Part shown: positions 12,102 to 23,812 of the stretch, piece after piece
How the letters are laid out: every line of letters starts with the position of its first letter
How positions within the stretch are numbered: position 1 is the stretch's first letter
Source of the DNA: Gerris lacustris
Taxonomy: Eukaryota > Arthropoda > Insecta > Hemiptera > Gerridae
Direction of reading: 5' to 3'
Length of the DNA: 64,000 bases
Assembly (NCBI GenBank): GCA_951217055.1
Contig: OX578283.1
Span: 28,767,427 to 28,831,426, forward strand
Notes under the pieces: model-generated
What the model was told of the DNA's origin: nothing
Databases searched by the model: none
Seen by the model: only the letters and a program-made list of their open reading frames with translations
Translations under genes and position numbers: made by a program

Positions 12102-13337
12102 CAGTAGAGTCTCGCTAATCCGGGTTTGACGGGACCGGACCCAGTCCGGATTAAACGGAACTAGTTTTAAAATGTCTATAAAACAAGTTTAAGTTGAGTG
12201 AAACTATTAAAATCAATGTTTTTATTGTAAAAATGACTTCTATTAAGGCCCGTTTACACGGTGATAGTTCTTCCACGATAGAACTATCACGTCAGTCTAC
12301 GTCATACAACTATCGCCGAGGTGTGCAGTCTACACAGTGAGAGTTACAATACGTCAAAACTTGTTGTCTTGTACTCAATGTTACATTCACATCCTACATT
12401 TTTGACTTGGATATGGAAATAAAGCATTAAATATATTATAATGTTAAATTATAATACACACACAGCAAAAGGATAAAAAAGTATAAGCCAATCACCGTCT
12501 AGTATCTAGCGTGGTAGTTCTTATATCTGCCGCGTGAGTACTCTGGCTGCTGTGATAGAACACTCAACTATCTCGTCAGACGAGATAGTGTGATGGCAGA
12601 TAGTTCTATCGCGACGAAAGCTATCACGTAGTCTACACGGTGATAGTCGTTGCGATAGTTGCTATCGTGACCGCAACTATCGCGCCAACTATCACCTTGT
12701 AAACGGGCCTTTAGACTCAAAAGCATGCATCACGGAACAACGTAGATCCACTATAAGGACGCTTTTGTCACCAGTCCGAATATCAAATTAATTAAAATAA
12801 AATGGCAATCTATTATCCAGGTGCAGGTATAGAAGGGACTTCCAGTGAAACAAGTGTTCCGATATGAAGTTTGAGCAACGCATTATCATTTCACAAAAAG
12901 TTGAGACATTATAGACTGGCGGCTTGGAGGAAATTCTTGGAACTGCGTTGAGCCGCCACTACATGATTCTTAAAACCCTCTCCCCATCTCAGTCGCATTT
13001 AATTGTATTTCCTGGAATACACTGCCTTTATATCTTCCGCCCTACATTTATATGGAACCGAAAGAGATTTGTCGATGTTCTAATTTATAATTATTCTAAA
13101 TCTGTTTATTTTTAACAGAAATGCCGGGTATTCCTCGAGTCGGAACATAGGAATATACACCTGCAAACTAACTAGGAACAATTTTATAAATGTTAATAGA
13201 CAGTAAAAGCAGAAACCCCGATAATCTTAACAATTCATAAATCTGAACAGACCTGGTTCCAATTTGACAATGTTTTTGGCCCGTCCGGATTATACGGATG
13301 TCCGAACTAGCGGGGTCCGGATTAGCGAGACTCTTCA
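12102..13337. mobile_element. Pogo/Tigger-like Tc1-mariner element, internally degenerate
   Basis: The left end CAGTAGAGTCTCGCTAATCC and the right end GGATTAGCGAGACTCTTCA are inverted repeats, continuing inward as related CCGGAT/GTCCGG blocks. Both sides are flanked by TA (12100-12101 and 13338-13339), the expected Tc1/mariner target duplication. The CAGTAGAGTCTCGC-type terminus is characteristic of the pogo/Tigger group. Excluding the nested MITE at 12246-12710 the element is about 770 bp, too short for an intact transposase. No DDE domain can be read, so it is a non-autonomous or decayed copy. Confidence 0.75.
12246..12710. mobile_element. PIF/Harbinger-like MITE nested in the pogo-like element
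   Basis: A 465-bp element with ends AGGCCCGTTTACACGGTGAT and ATCACCTTGTAAACGGGCCT, flanked on both sides by TTA (12243-12245 and 12711-12713). A 3-bp TTA/TAA duplication is the PIF/Harbinger signature. The interior is packed with subterminal GATAGTT/AACTATC words in both orientations, plausible transposase binding sites. It is non-coding. It lies inside the pogo-like element and is therefore younger. Confidence 0.8.
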
Positions 13338-13484
13338 TATTAAATTTAATTTCATGATTTATTTAATTTAAATTACATAAAGTAAATTCTTGTTTACAAT
13401 GATTTCATGTAACTTATTGTAGTGAATGTACTAAGTTTCCTAAAAATCATCTTTAATATATTATAATTTTTAAACTTGTTTTTG

Positions 13485-14085
13485 CTTCCGAGCTTACCGA
13501 AGGTAACGGAAGCATTGTGTTCACTTTTGAGAACTAAAAAGTTTTATGCCTCCGATTTTAAAAATTCCAAGACAGAAATCCGTTTCAGATATCAGGGAAC
13601 ATTTTTGGTTCCGTGTCTGTCTGTCTGTCGGTCTGTGTGTCCGCGAATCGTGAAACGTGCGACGATAACTAGAGTAAATGTTGCCCGATTTTGATGAAAT
13701 TTGGTAGACATGTTTATTTTACCAATGCTCAGGTGTTCATCTCAAAAAAATGTTCATCCCATCGAATAGATGATGATAGAATCTATCTCCGTCCTGAAAT
13801 TCCAAGTTAATTTTTGTACCTCTCGTTTACGCGAGCGTTGCGCGCGAACTCTTGGACGGATCACGCTGTCCAACGAACTTAGCCTGAGTATTAGTAAGAG
13901 GAACATGTATACCAAATTTCAACTAAATCGGTCAACTTTTACTCAAGTTATCGTCACACGCGTAAACGTTACTGACAGACAGACAAGATGCATATTTCGT
14001 TGAATGTAAGAAGCTCGCTTACGCTCGCTTCAATGATAGGATGCGAGGAAGCTATGTGCCACACTAATTGGCAGTGTATTTTTTT
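13485..14085 (+). repeat. Family B dispersed repeat, long copy
   Basis: It begins with the hairpin head GCTTCCGAGCTTACCGAA / GGTAACGGAAGC and continues through a conserved block (CAGAAATCCGTTTCAGA, then a TGTCTGTCTGTC tract at 13614-13640). It ends with GCGAGGAAGCTATGTGCC, the end module of the family. Other copies or fragments lie at 2316, 11512, 14908, 45998, 51662, 60042, 62041 and 63125. The open stretches across it (including a 77-codon one at 13770) are repeat translations, not genes. Confidence 0.6.
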
Positions 14086-14907
14086 TTAATCATAACAACT
14101 TCTTCAAATTTAGTTAGTTACTTTTGCTGAGAATAATATATAATAATGATTGTAATAATAAAAATTAGAATTTTTTTTTAAAAAAATAAAAGAATACTTC
14201 CAAATTTATTTGAAATATTTAATCATTAAATCAGCTATTTTTTCTGGCTACCTCGATAAAATAATCACAACCAAAATGTGAGTATATAAATTAAACTTAC
14301 GCATAAATAATAACGGTTGATATTTCCGACTCTTTCCAGCCTCCCAATTTGCCGTTTGAGCTTTTTATAAAGTTGATGTGAAGCTAAAACAGTAAAACTT
14401 TCCGCCAGGAAAAAACGGCTAAAATAAACTAGGCATCGCGTGGCTCTATCATTGAAGCGAGCGTATTGCAATGAAATACTGAATATTGAAATTTATTAAT
14501 CAGATTAATGTCATAGTTGAAGATAAGTGGAAGAGGGTAGTGCAGGGAAGAGTGGGGGTACTCGGTACAAAGCTTTACTTCCTAAACAAACCTATACTAT
14601 ACACTATACGACTATAACAATCTTCACCACCCGCGGTAGCTTTTAAACAATTATTATAAATGTATCTCGTCACTACGCAAAGAATTTTGCTTGTATCAAG
14701 TTGAAATTTTGCATACCTGTTTCAATTGTGCATTAGATGGTGTATATGAAGTTTTATTAAAATCCTTTCGTTAGAACGTAAGATATCGGTAAAAAGGTTG
14801 TTTTCTCTATTATAAACGTTTAGGTCCGCTTTAATAGTTTTAGCGATCTTTATTAAGTTATAGCGGTGTCGCTGTTGGTTTTAGTAAAAAATGTTATTTT
14901 TAAAAAA
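14086..14907. other. No gene seen
   Basis: A 68-codon minus-strand open stretch at 14265-14471 has no recognisable motif. The rest is AT-rich spacer between the two family-B segments. Confidence 0.4.
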
Positions 14908-15130
14908 TGTTCGTCTCATCGAATAGATGATGATAGAATCTTTTCCCGTCCTGAAATTCCAATTTAATTTTTGTACCTCTCGTTTACGCGAGCGTTGCGC
15001 GCGAACTCATGGACGGATCACGCTGTCCAACGAACTTAGCCTGAGTATTAGTAAGAGGAACATGTATACCAAATTTCAACTAAATCGGTCAACTTTTACT
15101 CAAGTTATCGTCACACGCGTGAACGTTACT

Positions 15131-15182
<52 letters not shown>

Positions 15183-15235
15183 CGGAGCATATTTCGTTGA
15201 ATGTAGGAAGCTCGCTACGCTCGCTTCAATAATTG
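14908..15235 (+). repeat. Duplicate of the 13757-14032 segment with expanded (CAGA)n
   Basis: It runs with only scattered mismatches alongside 13757-14032, sharing CGTTTACGCGAGCGTTGCGC, GGATCACGCTGTCCAACG and ACGTTACTGACAGACAGA. The CAGA tract is about two units in the first copy and about thirteen here (15133-15182). The 101-codon frame at 14927 and the minus-strand 69-codon frame are products of this repeat. Confidence 0.7.
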
Positions 15236-16867
15236 ATTTAATTTTTGAAGAGAAATGAATTTGGCGCATTTTCAACGTTAATGATTTGATCTCCCACGAG
15301 GCCCTCTTGCATTTAGATAAAAGCGGTACGTTCAAGCTAAAAGGCTCAATAGAAATAGCCTCTTTTTATTATAACTTTACAATATTACAGACCACTGTTC
15401 TCGCTTGGGGTATTTATTTAATTGAATATAGAAGAATTAAATTCTAAAGAGCGTCCCTTTTAATATATAAAACCCTATTAACAAAGCAGAATAGGAATTT
15501 TCTAACCGTAATAAATTTCCTGCATCCTTTATATTATTCAAGATGGAAAAATTTGAGTTTTTTTTTACTAACACGTCCTTGCTATATAATCACACTTAAA
15601 AAGCTATGAACTTCTTTAATTAATTTTTTAGCCTTTTTGCACTTATTCAATTAATTTTATATTTTAAAAGCATTATTATGCAGTTTTATAAGTTAATAGT
15701 ATGAGATTTATCTGAAAATGTGCAAAAGGGGTTAATTCAGTATAAAATATTTATAGACAAATCAAGTAAAAGAGTTTATCACTGAAACGAGTAGAAATCA
15801 TTTTATATTTAATTCTCTCTCTTAACTGAGTTTTGATATTCTCAAACAACTTTTAGACAGAAGGTATTTCTCCATTGGAAGTCGAAATTTCTGAGTCGGA
15901 AATTTCTTAAATTTACATTCCATTGATAGGGTTTATATTTTATTAATTAAACTCATTTGAATTCATTAGAAAGATCCTACTGATTTTTTTACACCTTGCA
16001 ACTTGAAAATAATGTATAAGAAACAAAACAAGTTAAAAACCAGAAAAAAATGAGGCCAAAGAAAGAAAGAAAGAAAAAATAAATAGGGGACAGATGACAT
16101 AGAAATATTTCCCTTACAAATGTTAAATGTTGCGTGAACAGGAGAGGGGGGGGGGGATGAAAAACAGCCGGAGGAAAAGAGTTAACTTTGTGAAAACCTT
16201 GGTAAAACCGAATAGACTCCTGAAGGAAGAGAGTAAAGTTCTTTCAAAATCTTCTACCCAACGCCCGAAAATTTCCTATTATAAATGTTTGCTCGTTCTT
16301 CAGCGAAACAACTGCATCGAACCAAGAAACGAAAAGAGAGAGAAAAAAATATAAAATTACAGCCGAAAAGATCAGGGGGAAAATAAACGGTTGGAAAGAG
16401 TCAGGGAATAAATTCATAGCTCATAGGAGAAGGAGCCCCTTAATGGACCAGATATAGAAATTAATCTTCCTGCGCCCCCCCCCCCCCCCCTTCTAAAAAT
16501 AATAATAAAAAAACTAAAACTTTCTGTGGCTTGCCGTTTTTTGATAGGGGAGAGTTGAGGAGAAGAATATGCACACTTCATTAACATTGTAAAATATATA
16601 TATATTTTTTTTTTCAAACTAGAATAAATTATTCGAAAGCATCAAGGCTTATGAAAATGTGCATTTATTATAATTTAAAAGTTTATTTTTAAACCAATTT
16701 TTTTTTTTAAAAAAGGACATTTATCATGTTATAAAATAACTATACAACTCCAGACTCGTATAAAATTGGCATAATTAAATTAATTTTTATTTTTTTGTTA
16801 TTATAATTATTATTTTTAAGAACAGCTTGAAATGTGTGGATCTTTTTACTACAAGTTTACAGTAGTA
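15236..16867. other. No gene seen; homopolymer tracts
   Basis: AT-rich DNA with a G run at about 16145 and a run of at least 12 C at about 16475-16490. The 75-codon plus frame at 16127 and the 67-codon minus frame at 16414 lack known domains and run through these tracts. Confidence 0.4.
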
Positions 16868-16872
16868 TTAAT

Positions 16873-16984
16873 AACTAAAATAAATTTAAAATTGAATAAT
16901 AACTAAAATAAATTTAAAATAGAATAATAACTAAAATAAATTTAAAATAGAATAATAACTAAATTAAAATAAATAATAACTAGA
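16873..16984 (+). repeat. 28-bp tandem repeat, four units
   Basis: The word AACTAAAATAAATTTAAAAT starts at 16873, 16901 and 16929, and a variant starts at 16957, an exact 28-bp period. The fourth unit is degenerate. Confidence 0.85.
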
Positions 16985-17244
16985 ATAAATTTAAAGTATA
17001 TAAAGTATGCATTGAATTGCAAGCAGCAGAAGTAGTGTTTAGAAGTGGCTTCTTGTGCTATTTACGGTACAAATTATGAGGATTACTGTTAATAACACGC
17101 TTGAGCACCTAGCTCCTCAGGCATACCTCACCCCACTTTAAACCACTTGGTAGGTATACCGTAGTAAAATGTAACTGCTTGTTTCTACTGTTTTTAACGA
17201 GCTTAAACTAGTTTTACTTAAAAAAAATAGTCTACAATTATTTA

Positions 17245-17360
17245 AACGCTTATCTGTTTTAGTTCTATTCGTTTAATTTACAGGCTATAATAGTAGTTAC
17301 TGGCTATAGTAGTTTAGTTCGTTTAATTTACTGGCTATAATAGTAGTAGTAGTGAGGCCT
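17245..17360 (+). repeat. Local tandem duplication
   Basis: The word TTCGTTTAATTTAC followed by GGCTATAATAGTAGT occurs twice within about 60 bp (near 17267 and 17318); GGCTATA recurs near 17651. Confidence 0.6.
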
Positions 17361-17640
17361 AGTACTAGTACTAGACGGGTCGGACGAACTACGCGTACGA
17401 ATCTAGCAATTAGGCCATCACTTAGGCCCTTTTTACTATACCCGTGGTAGAGAGTTCCAGCCACTTCACACATCATACCTCTGTACATTGTACCGCCGAA
17501 GCGAGTATGACATGATCAATAGTAAGCCATATAAATCAGAGCGTCACGGCGAGGAATCGAACCCCATCTCGTACCGCTCATGATTCAGTGATAGCCGAGC
17601 AGACGTGGTAAGTAATTTAACCCACACGCCCACGCTGGCT
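17300..17640 (-). mobile_element. tRNA-derived SINE-like element
   Basis: On the minus strand the element opens with AGCCAGCGTGGGCGTGTGGG, an A-box-like stretch, and about 80 bp later carries GGGGTTCGATTCCTCG, a B-box. The acceptor-stem halves do not pair, so it is not a functional tRNA gene. The downstream body overlaps a 63-codon frame with no known function. The tail is not clearly bounded. Confidence 0.5.
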
Positions 17641-17924
17641 CTCCTTACTGGCTATAAATAAATACTTATATTAATATTAACTACTCGCTTTGCTCATCAT
17701 CCGTGATTGCTGGGGTAGCAGCTTTACTAATCAATGCTATGCTACCTATCAGTGTTGAGGCCCTCTTTGTGGAGGCCTAAGGCCCAAGGCAATTACATTG
17801 AGCCTATGTATGCAAATAAAATATACATTTATTATGGTATGAATACATTTCCGTTTTAATTTGATAAATAAGAAAACATGGAAACCCTACAATAACTTAT
17901 ATGGAACCAATAATAAGCTAATTA

Positions 17925-18062
17925 TGACCCTCGGCTGCGCCTTGGAAATTAAAAAGTCTAATTCCCTCGTCTTCGCCTCGGGATATAGGGAACATGGTTC
18001 CTTCGGCTTCACCTCAAGAACCAACTTTTTCGCTCAGGGAATAATGGCTTACCTTACTCCTT
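17925..18062 (+). repeat. GC-rich hairpin modules
   Basis: Short inverted modules stand out from AT-rich surroundings: TTCCCTCG ... TCGGGATATAGGGAA, CCTTCGGCTTCACC, and GACCCTCGGCTGCGCC. They resemble the hairpin modules at 35913-36025 and 63525-63622. A 67-codon frame runs across them without resembling a protein. Confidence 0.45.
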
Positions 18063-19448
18063 AGGTGCATAAATAACAACTGTTTACAAAACGTTTATAT
18101 TATACTAATGTAGAAAGATTAAAAAAATAATAAAATAAATAAATCAAAATAGGAGATTAAAAAAACATTTATTTTTCCGAATTAATATAGAAAGGAAAAT
18201 TTAGGAGTAAAAATTCATAGAGTAAAATAAACACACAAAAAAATACTTGACATATTTTTCATTTCTGTCATAACTCAAAGAGTGGAGAAAGCAGTCTCAT
18301 ATGAATATACTTACTCTATATTATTTTCTTACTTTTACAGCAAACACTTAAAAGAAAACATATTTTTTATTTCATAGACTAGAAAAAATATTATGCTCAG
18401 TAAGTCAAAAGATTTATTTCCCGACAAGCTTAAAGGAAAAAATAGATTCATACATACGTAACTCATAATTCTGCCTACGGAAAAAGGACGAGAAAAGAAG
18501 AAAATGTGATATATTTTTAAAAAATGAATAAAAATAAAAATAAATAAATAAACGTATGTTAAGAGCAACAAGAAAGAATATAAGGCACAAATCTACTAAA
18601 ACATTAAAAATTCATTTTTATTCATATAAAGAAAGGGGAATTTGTCAGTTATTTAATAATGATAAAGTATATGTGTACTGTCAACAAAATATGATGGAAC
18701 ACTGAATGAAAAAAAATGTGTTATAAAATATCTAGAGAAAAAAAAGGTTCTTAGTCAGAGAAGTTGTCCATGTACCTAAATATTTTTATATTTGATCTTA
18801 CAAGAAATACAATTTTAAAAAATTGGAGAGAGAGAATTTAAATAACACAAAAAATGATAATATTCTATCTGAATCGTAAATAAAATGTAACTTAAATGCT
18901 GTTGTAATAATATGTAGCATATGATTTTAATTATAAAGAATCATTATAAGTAAAGTAACGGCAATAGGTTTGAGATAAAAATATAATGGATATTATAATG
19001 ACATACAGCTTCCTTGCGCTCTAATATTGTGAGCCCACTGGGAAGTTAAACTGTGGTTATTGGGACTTCTTTCGATTCCCATTGGAGTCACTTTTTATTT
19101 TATTCAATATTGCATGGCCGCAGATGGTTGAAATTAATTGGATCCATCTGTGGTCTATTTTCAAAAAAACTATCAAAATTTATTAAAAATAGGATGAGAA
19201 TATTTTATGGGATATTAAATGTGGGATCACATTTTATTTTTATTAAATATGTAATTGGCGCAGAAAGTTAAAATAATATAGGCCCAATAATGGTTTAATT
19301 ATGTTATACTATCAATATTTCAGTAAATATTCCCAACGGACTAGTAGTTTTATAAAATAAGTCGGTTTTTAGTAGTTTTTGAGAGATGTTCGAAAAAATG
19401 TATACGATAGACTCAAGACCAACAATGTTTCCTGATGTCTGTAACTAC
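18063..19448. other. No gene seen
   Basis: AT-rich spacer with only short, low-complexity open stretches on both strands. Confidence 0.4.
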
Positions 19449-19679
19449 GGCACTTCTTTAGATTGTTACTCCCCTTATAAAAAATAGAGGGGAGTAACAA
19501 TCTAAAGAAGGTGTACGGAATGCTCTTCTTTAGACTGTTACTCCCCTGATATAAACAGAAGTGAGATATTCCATTGTCCCAAAGTATATTGGACTAATCA
19601 TCCCTTTGTCTTAATAGTTATTATGTCAGTCGTTTATATTCTAAAAATCATAGGGGAGTAACAATCTAAAGAAGAGCCC
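19449..19679. mobile_element. Hairpin MITE family C, compound copy
   Basis: Arms CTTCTTTAGATTGTTACTCC (19453) and GGAGTAACAATCTAAAGAAG (to 19510) form one short hairpin. After the spacer GTGTACGGAATGCT a second pair, with a single change in the left arm, spans 19525-19674. The unit is thus a mini-element joined to a longer one. Other copies are at 44742-44810 (mini only) and 58171-58401 (compound). There is no coding capacity. Confidence 0.75.
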
Positions 19680-20189
19680 TAATCACCTCTGGGGGGGAGG
19701 GGGTCCACAGTTGGATCGTTTAATCTTCTAGTATTTAAAGAAAAAGTGCTTTAAATATATCAATGAAGAAGATCAATGAAAGAAATCAATGAAAGATAAT
19801 AACAATACTGTCAATGCATTTGCTTGCATTTAAATTATGTTGGATACATAGAATTTTATAAAGGAATAATTATAAACTATTGTAAATAACTATAGTAAGC
19901 GTATTTAAAATAGTAAATTGTACTGTTTTAAAAGTTACTGTTTAAAAGTTGTTAAATCAAAAGAAACACTTTCAACTTCAACAGTGAATATATTACTTTT
20001 CTCCTCTATACGGCTTTATGAATATATTGTTAAATATATAGCCCGATCCGCTAGCTGGGAACCATCTTTAAAACGGATTTCTGTCTAGGAATGCTTCCGT
20101 TACCTCCCCTAAGCAAAGATTTAGTTATTTTCCGGAGGTTTTCACGTCTGAAGACTTTGAACAAACCTAGCTTGGAGAACAACTCTTCC
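19680..20189. other. No gene seen
   Basis: AT-rich, with a short inverted family-B remnant near 20068-20115 (AAACGGATTTCTGTCT, then GCTTCCGTTACC). Nothing else is identifiable. Confidence 0.4.
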
Positions 20190-20479
20190 CACATGTGTGA
20201 CGTGTTGGTGGGTTAACTAAATTCCGGACCTCCGGGATCATCGATTATAATCAATCGCCCTAGAAGGGACTGATTTGGTTATACAGGCCAAAACCTGCTG
20301 ACGCTAAGTCTTTCGAGAAGCTCTCCAGTTTATAAGAAATGCTGGGTGGATATTGGGTGGGGGGCCTGGTCTAGGAATTGAACCCAGATCTATAATCACA
20401 ATCACCCTTAAACTGTAACCGCGCCCAATGCGGTTTTAATGATCAACTAACCTCCTAACCGAGCTATCAAGCCCCCCCC
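20190..20479 (-). mobile_element. tRNA-derived SINE family S1, copy 1
   Basis: On the minus strand it starts GGGGCTTGATAGCTCGGTTA, an A-box-like tRNA head, then has GGGCGCGGTTACAG and a B-box GGGTTCAATTCC. The same layout occurs at 27165-27441 (minus) and 39491-39600 (plus). The tRNA-like part does not fold into a complete acceptor stem, so it is a SINE rather than a tRNA gene. The body extends to about 20190. Confidence 0.65.
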
Positions 20480-21433
20480 CCTCCATAAAATTGGATATTA
20501 AACAAGTAATATTAATTGTAATTACAAAATTGCTATTCTTTTTTTTGTTTTAGGTATTTTAGACGTCTGGATTAGTTTTCCAGTATAAAGAAATTTGACT
20601 TTCAGCAAATCATATCATGCTTTTCAATGAGGTAAATTTGTTGATTATGTATTGAATTATTTCGTTTGATTTCATGAAATCAAAAAACGGTATGAGTATT
20701 TTTTAAATCAATTTATTATTAGAAATCTGTTGATAACGAATGAAAAATAAAATTATTGTATTTGAATGAGTGTTAATATAAATATGTTTACCGAATCAAT
20801 TTCATTAGGATTTATTAATCCTACTCTCTCGTAAACTGTGAAATAAGAGTAATATATTAATTAGGTTACGTAATTAATACTATTAATTTATATAATATTA
20901 AATTAGTTTTAAGTTCCCAAAAAGAACCTATAAACCATTTATGAAGAAAGCATAAAAAAAAAAACTTGATGCATAAAGACTTTTGCTACTAAACTCTAGA
21001 CCAAAAAATCACATTACCTTCGTTAAATGCATACCATATTCCTAAAATTCAGGTCTTTTCTGCTATCATTCCTACCGGGTGCGTTTTCGCATATATACAG
21101 GGTTGCACCCTTCAACTTTTATGGCTGTCTGCCTTAGCAAACAAAACAAAACTCACAATTTATTACGATAAACTTATCTTTTTTTAATAAAAAACAATAA
21201 CACTTAAAGTTCATTGACCTGGAGGTGAATGTGATACAATTCCCGTTAGAATTTGTTCAAACAGGTCTCGAAGGTCTCTGGGGGAAATAACAGAAAAGAC
21301 CCTAAAATTTCTATACACTTAGCGGTTATTTGGTTTTACAATTAATATGTAAGACCTTTCAAAGCTATTGAGCAAAGTACTAATTATCGGTTCAGTGGTC
21401 AATTTTATTTTTTTTAATAACTATTGTTTTATA
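20480..21433. other. No gene seen
   Basis: AT-rich spacer. No frame, terminal repeat or RNA feature is recognisable. Confidence 0.4.
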
Positions 21434-22000
21434 AGTTACTAGCTCGGGAATCCCCGTATGATTCGCTACGGTGTGTGTTCATTTTAATGCATTTTATAGA
21501 TAAAATTAGTAAATCCAGAGATTTCTCCCATGTACGAGTATATAACCTCTTCCTCCTACAAGAGAAGACCTTTCCAAGCATTAACTTGAGAAGATTAGTT
21601 GGTACTCAATTTACCTATTTTTATACACGTACACCCACCCAGTACCCAGTGATCAAATTTCAGAACATCCCTTTTTACAAGACATCACTATTATTTTATT
21701 AATATTATCATAACAAATAAAAATAGTCTGAGGACTTTTAATTTGAAAATGGCCGCCATCTTCTATCAAAAATGGACTATTTGAAAACCCATTTACAGGA
21801 GATATTTATGTCACAAAATGAACCTAACTTCTACATTTCAAATTTATTGTGCAATTAGTTCCGGAGATATTGTCATCTCAAAGTAAGCATATATTATCGC
21901 ATCTTGAATCAAGTTGGTCGAAACAAACAATGTTTCATGGACTTAGGTTCTGTGGTTCTAGATATATAGTTACGAAACAGTAAGTATTATTTGAATTTGA
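21434..22000 (+). repeat. Dispersed repeat family D, copy 1
   Basis: It begins TACTAGCTCGGGAATCCC and GATTCGCTACGG and later carries GGCCGCCATCTTC and GATATTTATGTCACAAAA. The minus strand of about 39700-40112 shows the same order (CTAGCTAGATACT, TTTGCTACGGAG, GCTGCCATCTTGAA, ATATTTATGTCATAAAA). The 92-codon frame at 21424 belongs to this repeat and has no domain. Confidence 0.45.
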
Positions 22001-23750
22001 TGTATGTAGAATGTAGATTAGTTATACATTTTTCTCGTGACTAATTTTGTTCCTACCTAATTCAAAATAGCTTGGACCAAGTTTAACTAATCTGTATTAT
22101 TAATGTGTTAATGTAATAATAATAATATAATATATATATTTATTTTCACTAAATATTTTATACATAAAATATTATTTTTCAAATATTATACATTTTTTCT
22201 CTCCCTTTTTTTTTTTTTACAAATATTATAGGTTTATTTGTATATTCATTGTTAACATTCTGGTTAGGACCCTCAGTAGAGAAAAACTCTTGAGCGAGGA
22301 CACTGTCTCTTTGAATTAAGTATTGTATAATATTAAATAAATATGTTGTAGAAAAAATAAATTAAAGGTAAGAATTAATTAAATTAAATTATACGTTAAA
22401 AGGAAAAAAAATAAATTAAATTATGAAATAAGATAAAAAGAGAAAATAAATTTGTAGTTATCTTAATTTGTCATTGTTCAAATAATAGTTGCATTAGGTC
22501 AGTTGTTTATTAGATTTGTGGGAAAAGGTATTTTTTTATTAGGTTTGTTAAAAGTGTCTATGGATTGTATTTGTTTGAGATTTTGAGGCAATTCGTTGTA
22601 ATATTTCGATTCTAGGTATGTTGCATGTTTTTGTTTCTTTGTTGTGTTGCAGTTTGGAATTTGAATTGTTTTGTTTTTTTAGATCTTGTAGAATAAATAT
22701 GATAAACTGATTTTTTGAATAGCCGATTAAGAGGAAGCACGGTCAAATATGAAATAGTATCTTATATTTTAATTTATCAGACCATTTAATTTGAATCTAC
22801 CTAAAATTAGGATTATCATTATTATAGTTGAGGTCATAATATAATCAGAAGATTTCCGTCGCTTCAATTTGTGTGCTTTTATTCTTTCGTTTTTTTCTTG
22901 TTCTTTTATTTTTAAGTTTATATTTTTTTTGTTATAGTCCTAATCCCAATTTTTTATGGTTGGAAAAAGTGAAGGAGTATCAGCGTCGCTTTTCATCCCT
23001 TGACTTGCTGGTGAAAATGTAAATGATGTTTTCCATGGGAAGGGAAACGCCTCGAGGGAAGCTAATCCCAAGAGAGGATGCTTGGTCAGAAACTAAAAGA
23101 TAAGCATTCTTCTGGAAATTCCTTGACGGTAACTGTTCTCACACTTAAAACTAACAACTCAGCTCAGCACACTTTAACTTGTTATACACGCTAAAAACTT
23201 TTAGGCACAACAATTTTCCAACATTAAGACTTACAGACAAGAACTAACTTTTATTTCCTCTTTTATGGTTTAAATATTATACTTTAGCTTTTGAATTTCT
23301 CTCCATTTATCTTTTAGTTGTCGTTTTATACTTCTATCTTAAGTACACTTAAAGGTTTTCATAGAATTTAACTAGTGAATGTTAACATTCAACAAGAATC
23401 AAAAATTAAAAAGCTTCTTAAGTTATTTATTTAAAAAAAGCTTTCTAGCTATTTCATAATAATCTAAATGTCTTCTGGATCCAAGTGAATTTCTAACTGA
23501 AATTCAAATTAAAGTTTAATTTGCAGTTCTATTGTCTTGGTGCTCACAGTTATCTCCTGTAGATCACTGGAAGATCTAGTGAATTTTTAATGAAGAAAGC
23601 TGAGCTAGAAATCCTTAGCTCCGATCTCAGATCAGAAGGGGTAAACTTCATCCAAACACTAACTATATCAGAATAACTTGGTCAGTAGGCTTCCGCGGGT
23701 AGAATAGTCATAAACAGCTTGGGTTTCCGGTGAAATCCGCGTCACGAAGG
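22001..23750. other. No gene seen
   Basis: AT-rich spacer with T runs near 22205 and 22920. I see no coding or structured feature. Confidence 0.4.
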
Positions 23751-23757
23751 GGTTGAA

Positions 23758-23797
23758 ATCCGACGTTTCGCTTCCACTACTGGAAGCATCTTCAAGG
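23758..23797 (-). ncRNA. Penelope-type hairpin motif (possible hammerhead-like core)
   Basis: On the minus strand TTGAAGA is followed by the stem-loop TGCTTCC/GGAAGC and then GAAACGTCGG. The same arrangement, with CTGAAGA, is at 44267-44308. The CUGANGA-stem-GAAA order resembles a hammerhead core and such motifs occur in Penelope-like retroelements. Here the first base of the core is changed, and I cannot fold a convincing third stem or cleavage site. Activity is therefore doubtful and the call is tentative. Confidence 0.3.
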
Positions 23798-23812
23798 GTG
23801 CAGTGCATCGCG

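Noticed and set aside
15133..15182. CRISPR-like array
   Set aside because: Simple CAGA tandem repeats without spacers, in eukaryotic-type DNA.
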